Positions 6,498 to 12,038 of a stretch of DNA of 12,038 nucleotides are shown in pieces (the stretch's first letter is position 1; every line of letters starts with the position of its first letter). Origin of the DNA: Bacteroidota bacterium. Its GTDB lineage: Bacteria; Bacteroidota; Bacteroidia; Bacteroidales; VadinHA17. Under the pieces are notes generated by a model. The model was not told the DNA's origin. It searched no databases and was given only the letters and a program-made list of their open reading frames with translations. Location of the stretch: assembly GCA_012838685.1 (NCBI GenBank), contig DUOU01000089.1:1-12038 (forward strand). Reading direction: 5' to 3'. The translations under genes were made by a program, and so were the position numbers.

Positions 6498-8759
6498 ATG
6501 AAGGAGATTATTAAGAGTTATTATGAATCTTTACCGGGATTGATGTCCGGAATCAGGAAGTTGACAAAAAAACCGTTGAGCTTGTGCGAAAAGATACTTT
6601 ACGCCCATCTCTTTGAACCGGCGAACAAGCCTTTTGTCAGGGGTATAGATTATGTAGAGTTTAAGCCCGACAGGGTAGCCATGCAGGATGCGACAGCGCA
6701 GATGGCATTGTTGCAGTTTATGAGCGCCGGCAAGAGCAGTTCGGCGGTTTCGGCTTCTGTTCATTGCGACCATCTTATAATGGCCAGGGAGGGGGCTGAA
6801 ATTGATCTGGAAAGAGCAAAGGTTTCCAATGAGGAGGTCTATAATTTTCTGCGGTCGGTCAGTATGAAATATAACATCGACTTCTGGGAACCCGGCATGG
6901 GAATAATACATCAGATAGTCTTTGAAAATTATGCGTTCCCCGGAGGCATGATGGTAGGAACCGATTCACATACACCCACCGCTGGTGGTTTGGGTATGGT
7001 TGCGGTAGGTGTAGGTGGCGCGGATGCGGTGGATGTGATGGCAGGAATGGGCTGGGAACTGAAATTTCCGAGGGTCATAGGAGTCAAGCTTACGGGTAAG
7101 CTTAGTGGCTGGGTATCGCCAGAGGATGTTATTTTAAAAATTGCCGGTATGGTTTCCGTAAAAGGCGGCACGGGAGCTATCGTGGAATATTTTGGTGAGG
7201 GGGCTGAATCGCTTTCAGCGACGGGAAAGGCGACTATCTGCAATATGGGAGCGGAAATCGGAGCCACCAGTTCAATATTTCCCTATGATAGCGAGATGGA
7301 AAAATTTCTTGTGGCGACCAGTCGATCCGATATAGCCGCGGCCGCGGCAAAAGTCAGGGAGCATCTTATTGCCGATCAAGAGGTATATGAAGCTCCCCAG
7401 GAATATTTCGACAATTATCTTGAGATGGACCTTTCCACTTTGGAACCCTATATAAACGGTCCTTTCTCGCCGGATGCGGCAACACCCATATCGGCCATGA
7501 AAGAGGCAGTGAAAAGAAACGGGTGGCCTGAGGAGATATCCGTGGGGTTGATCGGTTCATGCACCAACTCTTCTTACGAAGATCTTTCAAGAGCCGCTTC
7601 TGTTGTAAGAAGCGCATTGAACGAAGGAGTTAAGGCGAAAGCCCAATTCAAGGTGACCCCCGGATCAGAGTTGATCAGGCGCATCGCTGAAGCCGAAGGT
7701 TTTCTATCAACCTTTAGGGAGATGGGCGGTAAGATTTTCGCCAATGCTTGTGGTCCGTGTATAGGACAATGGGACAGGGAGGGAGCCGCTAAAAAAGAGA
7801 AGAACACCATTATACACTCTTTTAACCGCAACTTCGCGAAACGTGCCGATGGTAATCCCAACACCTTCGCTTTTGTCGCTTCACCTGAAATAGTGGCAGC
7901 TATGACTATAGCCGGAAAGCTGACATTCAATCCTTTAACCGACTCACTGATAAACGAGAACGGTAGGAAGGTAAACCTTGCCGAACCAAGAGGATCGGTT
8001 CTTCCTTCCAATGGTTTTGGAGAGGCGCAGAAACCGTTACTTGCCCAAAAATCCGAAAAAACGGTAAAGGTTGCCATCAATCCGGAATCAGAACGGCTTC
8101 AGGTATTGGAATCGTTTCCCGAATGGGATGGCCGCGATTTCATCGGACTGCCCCTATTGATCCAGGCTAAGGGGAAATGTACGACCGACCACATCTCTCC
8201 GGCGGGAAAGTGGCTTAAATACAGGGGGCATCTGGAAAATATTTCAAAAAACTATATGTCGGGCGCTATAAACAGATTCAACGACAAAACCGAATCTGTT
8301 CTGAACCAGATAAAAAATGAATATTTTCCCGTCAATGAGGTAGCCTCCTACTATAAGAAGAAAAAAATCGGATCGGTAGTTATTGGCGAAGAAAACTTTG
8401 GCGAAGGGTCCTCGCGCGAACATGCCGCTATGGAACCACGCTTTCTGAATGTCAAGGCCATCATAGTCAAGTCGTTCGCCAGGATACATGAAACCAATCT
8501 CAAGAAACAGGGCATACTAACGCTCACCTTCGCCTATAAGGAGGATTATCTCAAGATAAGGGAAGAGGATAAATTTGATATCAGAGGGCTGAACAATTTC
8601 GCTCCCGGCGAGCAGTTGAATGTTATTGTACACCATGCTGACGGGACAAAAGATGAGATAGCGGTAGACCATTCATATAACAGGGCACAAATAGAGTGGT
8701 TCAAGGCAGGTAGCGCTTTGAACCTTATAAAGAAAAAGGCAAAACAGACAAGAAAATGA
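6498..8759 (+). CDS. acn: Aconitate hydratase, mitochondrial-type
   Basis: Aconitase isomerises citrate to isocitrate through cis-aconitate using a [4Fe-4S] cluster, in the cytosol. The 753-residue protein has the usual four domains. The cluster ligands are Cys355 (IGSCTNSS), Cys418 and Cys421 (ACGPCIGQW); their spacing of 63 and 3 residues equals that of mitochondrial aconitase. The substrate-binding sequences PDRVAMQDATAQM and GTDSHTPTAGGLG lie near the N-terminus. The swivel domain carries GEGSSREHAAMEPR (636 onward, catalytic Ser639) and ends with QIEWFKAGSALN. Overall it resembles the eukaryotic mitochondrial enzyme more than E. coli AcnA or AcnB, as is usual in Bacteroidota. The stop overlaps the icd start as ATGA, implying coupled translation. 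The 75 bases after proA show no clear promoter, so read-through from proBA is possible. Confidence 0.97.
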   Translation: MKEIIKSYYESLPGLMSGIRKLTKKPLSLCEKILYAHLFEPANKPFVRGIDYVEFKPDRVAMQDATAQMALLQFMSAGKSSSAVSASVHCDHLIMAREGAEIDLERAKVSNEEVYNFLRSVSMKYNIDFWEPGMGIIHQIVFENYAFPGGMMVGTDSHTPTAGGLGMVAVGVGGADAVDVMAGMGWELKFPRVIGVKLTGKLSGWVSPEDVILKIAGMVSVKGGTGAIVEYFGEGAESLSATGKATICNMGAEIGATSSIFPYDSEMEKFLVATSRSDIAAAAAKVREHLIADQEVYEAPQEYFDNYLEMDLSTLEPYINGPFSPDAATPISAMKEAVKRNGWPEEISVGLIGSCTNSSYEDLSRAASVVRSALNEGVKAKAQFKVTPGSELIRRIAEAEGFLSTFREMGGKIFANACGPCIGQWDREGAAKKEKNTIIHSFNRNFAKRADGNPNTFAFVASPEIVAAMTIAGKLTFNPLTDSLINENGRKVNLAEPRGSVLPSNGFGEAQKPLLAQKSEKTVKVAINPESERLQVLESFPEWDGRDFIGLPLLIQAKGKCTTDHISPAGKWLKYRGHLENISKNYMSGAINRFNDKTESVLNQIKNEYFPVNEVASYYKKKKIGSVVIGEENFGEGSSREHAAMEPRFLNVKAIIVKSFARIHETNLKKQGILTLTFAYKEDYLKIREEDKFDIRGLNNFAPGEQLNVIVHHADGTKDEIAVDHSYNRAQIEWFKAGSALNLIKKKAKQTRK

Positions 8760-10027
8760 GTAGTACAGCGACAAAAATAGTCAAAAGAGAGGGAGAATTG
8801 TTGGTTCCTGATAATCCTGTTATTCCGTTTATTGAGGGAGATGGAACAGGTCCCGATATTTGGGCCGCATCGGTAAAGGTTTTTGATTCGGCGGTAAAAA
8901 AAGCTTATGGAAATAGGAAAAAAATTGAGTGGAAGGAGGTTCTTGCCGGGGAAAAGGCCTTCAAATTGACCGGATCATGGTTGCCCAATGAAACATTGGA
9001 CGCTTTTAAGGATTTTATTGTAGGCATTAAGGGCCCCTTGACCACCCCTGTAGGCGAAGGCATGAGATCGTTGAACGTAGCTTTGCGACAGGAGCTGGAT
9101 CTTTATGTTTGTTACAGGCCGGTTAGATATTTTAAGGGAGTACCTTCGCCTGTCAAGCGTCCCGAATTTGTCGATATGCACATTTTCCGCGAAAATACCG
9201 AGGATATTTATGCGGGAATAGAGTATATGCACGGAAAAGAGGATACCAACAAAGTAAAGAAATTCCTTCTGGAGGAGATGGGGGTCAATAAGATCCGCTT
9301 TCCTGAAACATCTTCGATAGGGATTAAGCCTGTTTCACTTGAGGGTTCGGAACGTCTTATACGTCAGGCTATTGTTCATGCGATAAAAAAGAAACTACCA
9401 TCCGTTACTTTTGTTCATAAAGGTAATATTATGAAGTTTACGGAGGGTTCCTTCATGAAATGGGGATACGCTTTGGCGGAAAGGGAGTTTGGCGATAAGG
9501 TTTTTACCTGGCAACAATATAACAGGATAGCCAGGGAGGAGGGCGAAGAGAGGGCAAAGGAGAGACAAGAGAAGGCATTAAGAGCCGGTAAGGTGTTGAT
9601 AAAGGATGTAATAGCTGATGCCTTTTTGCAGCAGATATTGACAAGGCCATCTGAATATTCGGTTATTGCGACCTTAAACCTTAACGGCGATTATATCTCT
9701 GATGCGCTGGCGGCCATTGTCGGCGGTATTGGTATCGCTCCCGGCGCTAATATCAATTATGATACCGGCCATGCTATTTTTGAAGCGACACACGGTACAG
9801 CGCCCAAATATGCCGGACTCGATAAAGTGAATCCAGGTTCCGTAATCTTATCGGGTGCCCTTATGCTGGAATATATGGGATGGGATGAAGCGGCTAAATT
9901 GATCTACAGAGGATTGGAGGGAGCCATAGCGCATAAAACGGTGACCTATGATTTTCACCGTCTTATGGAAGGGGCAACCCTTCTTAAATGTTCTGAGTTT
10001 GGCGATGCGATAATCAATAATATGTAA
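8756..10027 (+). CDS. icd: Isocitrate dehydrogenase, NADP-dependent (E. coli Icd type)
   Basis: Icd oxidatively decarboxylates isocitrate to 2-oxoglutarate, producing NADPH. The 423-residue protein aligns with E. coli Icd throughout. IEGDGTGPDI opens the fold; RSLNVALRQELDLY holds the isocitrate-binding serine (Ser105, the counterpart of the phosphorylated Ser113 in E. coli). FRENTEDIYAG, KGNIMKFTEG and DVIADAFLQQI form the metal and substrate site. NADP specificity is indicated by Lys351-Tyr352 in HGTAPKYAG and by Tyr398 and Arg402 in TYDFHRL, equivalent to E. coli Lys344, Tyr345, Tyr391 and Arg395; NAD enzymes carry Asp-Ile and Lys at those places. The gene overlaps the aconitase gene by four bases and is followed 37 bases later by citrate synthase. 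Control by phosphorylation is not implied: no kinase/phosphatase gene is nearby. Confidence 0.97.
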   Translation: MSSTATKIVKREGELLVPDNPVIPFIEGDGTGPDIWAASVKVFDSAVKKAYGNRKKIEWKEVLAGEKAFKLTGSWLPNETLDAFKDFIVGIKGPLTTPVGEGMRSLNVALRQELDLYVCYRPVRYFKGVPSPVKRPEFVDMHIFRENTEDIYAGIEYMHGKEDTNKVKKFLLEEMGVNKIRFPETSSIGIKPVSLEGSERLIRQAIVHAIKKKLPSVTFVHKGNIMKFTEGSFMKWGYALAEREFGDKVFTWQQYNRIAREEGEERAKERQEKALRAGKVLIKDVIADAFLQQILTRPSEYSVIATLNLNGDYISDALAAIVGGIGIAPGANINYDTGHAIFEATHGTAPKYAGLDKVNPGSVILSGALMLEYMGWDEAAKLIYRGLEGAIAHKTVTYDFHRLMEGATLLKCSEFGDAIINNM

Positions 10028-10064
10028 GGTTAATAGCCTATTTTTCAATAGAAAAACCATTAAG

Positions 10065-11420
10065 ATGATAGATGAGAAATTTTTAGCGAATTTTAAAGAA
10101 TCTGTAATCCAATCATGTGTTATAGATAATGATTTATATGAGACTTATGATGTTAAAAGAGGTCTGAGAAATAACGACAGAACAGGTGTTTTGGTCGGAC
10201 TAACGAACATTGGGGATGTTGTAGGTTACGAGAAAGTTGATGGTAAGGTAGTCGCTGTTCCCGGAAGGTTGTTTTACAGGGGGATCGATCTGGAAGAGAT
10301 CGTTCACGGTTTTCAAAAGGAAAACCGTCACGGTTTCGATGAGACGGTCTTTTTGCTTCTCTCGGGAAGATTGCCCAACGAAGGGGAGTTGAAGGATTTT
10401 TCGGAGAATCTGGCCTCCTTGAGGGAGTTGCCGGATGATTTTACCAAAGATATGATTTTATCGCAGAAGGGCAGGGACGTGTTGAATATGTTGGCGAGAT
10501 CGGTACTTGGATTGTATACGCTGGATGAGAAGGCAGATGACATTTCACTCGACAATATGGTAAAGCAGTCGCTTAGCCTGATCGCAAAATTCCCCTCTAT
10601 TATTGCCTATTCTTATCAGGCGCTTAGACATCTCTATTATAGAAAAACATTGTCCATCCGACATCCGCAAAGGGATCTCAGCACAGCCGAGAATTTCCTC
10701 TATCTGATTAAAGGTGGAGATTCATATTCCAAGCTGGCGGCGGATCTTGTCGATTTGGCCCTGGTTATACATGCGGAGCATGGTGGAGGCAACAACTCAA
10801 CTTTTACAATGAGGGTTACGAGTTCAACGGAAACAGATATTTACTCGGCAACCACATCCGCTATCGGATCGTTGAAAGGGCCATTGCACGGTGGCGCCAA
10901 TTACAAAGTTTTGAGTATGATGGAGGATATCAAGAAAAATGTCAATGATTGGCAAAGTGAAAAGGAGGTGGGAGAATATCTTATGAAGATATTGAGGAAG
11001 GAGGCATACGATCGTACAGGTAAGATTTATGGGGTAGGCCATGCCATTTATACCATATCCGATCCCAGGGCCGTCTTGCTGAAAGAGAAAGCCAGGGAGT
11101 TTGCCGCTGAAGTCGGCCGTTCCGAGGAGTTTGAACTTTACGCTATGATAGAGAGGCTGGCGCCCGATGTTTTTAATAAATTCAAGGGCGACAAGAACGG
11201 GAAAGTTATTTGTGTAAACGTCGATTTCTATTCCGGATTCGTCTATTCCTGCATTGGTATTCCTAAGGAGCTCTTCACTCCTCTGTTCGCGATGGCCAGG
11301 ATTTCCGGTTGGTGCGCCCATAGGATAGAGGAGCTTACCTATGCGGGAAAAAGGATTATCCGTCCCGCTTTCAAAAATGTTTATGGAAGAAGGGATTATG
11401 TGCCATTGGAGCAAAGATAG
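10065..11420 (+). CDS. gltA: Citrate synthase
   Basis: This enzyme condenses oxaloacetate with acetyl-CoA to citrate, the entry to the oxidative TCA branch. At 451 residues it is somewhat longer than E. coli GltA (427) and resembles the citrate/2-methylcitrate synthases of Bacteroides and some Firmicutes; its N-terminal YDVKRGLRN and VLVGLTNIGDVVGYE patterns are typical of that group. The catalytic triad is visible: His275 in GPLHGGAN, His326 in GVGHAIYTISDPRA, and Asp387 in NVDFYSG. HAEHGGGNNSTF lies upstream of the first histidine, and the C-terminus reads EELTYAGKRIIRPAFKNV. Position after acn and icd supports citrate rather than 2-methylcitrate as product, since no prpB or prpD gene is present. 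The stop codon runs into a hairpin that probably ends the operon. Confidence 0.95.
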   Translation: MIDEKFLANFKESVIQSCVIDNDLYETYDVKRGLRNNDRTGVLVGLTNIGDVVGYEKVDGKVVAVPGRLFYRGIDLEEIVHGFQKENRHGFDETVFLLLSGRLPNEGELKDFSENLASLRELPDDFTKDMILSQKGRDVLNMLARSVLGLYTLDEKADDISLDNMVKQSLSLIAKFPSIIAYSYQALRHLYYRKTLSIRHPQRDLSTAENFLYLIKGGDSYSKLAADLVDLALVIHAEHGGGNNSTFTMRVTSSTETDIYSATTSAIGSLKGPLHGGANYKVLSMMEDIKKNVNDWQSEKEVGEYLMKILRKEAYDRTGKIYGVGHAIYTISDPRAVLLKEKAREFAAEVGRSEEFELYAMIERLAPDVFNKFKGDKNGKVICVNVDFYSGFVYSCIGIPKELFTPLFAMARISGWCAHRIEELTYAGKRIIRPAFKNVYGRRDYVPLEQR

Positions 11421-11448
11421 AGGGTATCCCTGTTACAGAGACACCCTC
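11420..11448. terminator. Interrupted hairpin between convergent gltA and rubrerythrin genes
   Basis: GAGGGT (11420-11425) pairs with ACCCTC (11443-11448), then TC with GA and CTGT with ACAG, each segment separated by one mismatched pair, around a tiny loop at 11434. The stem begins at the last base of the citrate synthase stop codon. There is no good T tract on either side (only TTT on the plus strand), so it is at best an atypical terminator, possibly serving both strands since two genes converge here. Confidence 0.5.
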
Positions 11449-11472
11449 CCTTTAGAATAACGATATTTTTTA

Positions 11473-12038
11473 CTAATAATTCTCGTAAAACAACTGCATA
11501 TACTCAATTCCATGCAGACAAGCGGGGCAAAGTTGGAGAGCCTTGTCCGATTCGTACACATATCCGCAATTGATGCACTGCCACCACACCTTGCCATCTT
11601 TGATGAACACCTTATCTTCCGAAAGATTCTGGAGAAGCTTAAGGTATCTTTTTTCATGTTCAGCTTCAGCTTTGGCTATCATCTTAAAGGCTGCGGACAC
11701 TTCTTTAAATCCTTCCTCTTCAGCTACTTTAGCGAATGCGGGATAAAGGATTGACCACTCTTCGTTTTCCCCTTCAGCGGCGGCTTTAAGGTTCTCGATG
11801 GTAGTTCCTATTTTTCCGGCAGGATAAGGGGCGGTTATCTCGGTCATTCCCCCTTCAAGAAACTTAAAGAACCTTTTCGCGTGTTCTTTCTCATGTGAGG
11901 CTGTTTCCAGAAAAATTCTGGAAATCTGCACATAACCCTCTTTTTTCGCGACACTGGCGAAAAATTCGTACCTATTGCGTGCCTGGGATTCTCCGGCGAA
12001 CGACTTAAGCAGGTTTTGTTCTGTCTGTGATCCTTTCA
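11473..12038 (-). CDS. rbr: Rubrerythrin, 5' end at the window edge
   Basis: Rubrerythrin is a non-haem iron peroxidase that reduces hydrogen peroxide to water with electrons from rubredoxin or NADH-linked donors, protecting anaerobes in the cytosol. The visible 187 residues cover nearly the whole protein. An N-terminal ferritin-like four-helix domain has FAGESQARNRY, ETASHEKEHAKRF and AKAEAEHEKRY, giving the glutamate and ExxH ligands of the di-iron site. A C-terminal rubredoxin-like domain has CINCGYVYE and CPACLH, whose four cysteines bind one iron. The first visible residues KGSQTEQNLLKSFAG match the start of Bacteroides rubrerythrins, so only the start codon or about five residues are missing; the codon cut by the edge ends in TG and could be the ATG. 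The in-frame GTG at 11931 is internal and not the start. Confidence 0.95.
   Translation of the reverse strand, partial: KGSQTEQNLLKSFAGESQARNRYEFFASVAKKEGYVQISRIFLETASHEKEHAKRFFKFLEGGMTEITAPYPAGKIGTTIENLKAAAEGENEEWSILYPAFAKVAEEEGFKEVSAAFKMIAKAEAEHEKRYLKLLQNLSEDKVFIKDGKVWWQCINCGYVYESDKALQLCPACLHGIEYMQLFYENY

Noticed and set aside
7574..8080. Minus-strand 168-codon open frame inside the aconitase gene
   Set aside because: It is antisense to conserved aconitase sequence containing two of the cluster cysteines, and shows no domain pattern of its own.
10028..10064. Separate gltA promoter in the 37-base gap after icd (TATTTTTC)
   Set aside because: The last position of the -7 element does not match and there is no TTG at -33 distance; co-transcription with icd is simpler.
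10824..11414. Minus-strand 196-codon open frame inside the citrate synthase gene
   Set aside because: It lies wholly within a well-conserved gene, shows no recognisable protein features, and is a shadow of the coding strand.

Overview
The window is an ordinary chromosomal segment of a Bacteroidota bacterium, most likely an anaerobic member of the Bacteroidales. Several signs point there: the DUF5723-type outer-membrane protein, a citrate synthase, aconitase and ProA that read like Bacteroides homologues, genes without Shine-Dalgarno sequences, promoter elements of the TAnnTTTG type, and a rubrerythrin (oxidative-stress enzyme of anaerobes). Base composition looks moderately AT-rich and even across the genes. 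I see no insertion sequences, CRISPR arrays, tRNAs, rRNAs, phage genes or obvious foreign islands.

Layout. Bases 2-1162 (+) hold the 3' part of a DUF5723 outer-membrane protein gene, whose stop codon overlaps that of a convergent corA-like metal transporter gene (1159-2223, -). Upstream of corA, and separately transcribed, is a small secreted beta-barrel protein gene (2422-2904, -) with its own strong intrinsic terminator (2317-2342). An AT-rich divergent spacer of 424 bases (2905-3328) follows. On the plus strand comes a DJ-1/PfpI-family gene (3329-3874), then five co-directional metabolic genes: proB (4017-5111), proA (5175-6422), aconitase (6498-8759), NADP-isocitrate dehydrogenase (8756-10027) and citrate synthase (10065-11420). 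A convergent rubrerythrin gene (11473 to the right edge, -) closes the window and is cut at or just inside its 5' end.

How the genes work together. Citrate synthase, aconitase and Icd form the oxidative arm of the TCA cycle from oxaloacetate plus acetyl-CoA to 2-oxoglutarate. Amination of 2-oxoglutarate gives glutamate, which ProB and ProA convert to glutamate-5-semialdehyde, the proline precursor. The five genes therefore form a nearly continuous carbon route to glutamate and proline, which fits the biosynthetic use of the oxidative TCA branch in anaerobic Bacteroidales. Aconitase and Icd overlap by four bases and are surely co-transcribed. Whether proBA and acn-icd-gltA share one transcript is inferred from spacing and from finding no clear internal promoter.

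I found no convincing previously undescribed system. The items most worth a second look are small: a GTN instead of GMN signature in the CorA protein, a 9-bp inverted repeat just upstream of the proB promoter, a palindrome and a 23-codon micro-ORF in the leader of the DJ-1 gene, and a long interrupted hairpin that starts at the citrate synthase stop codon.
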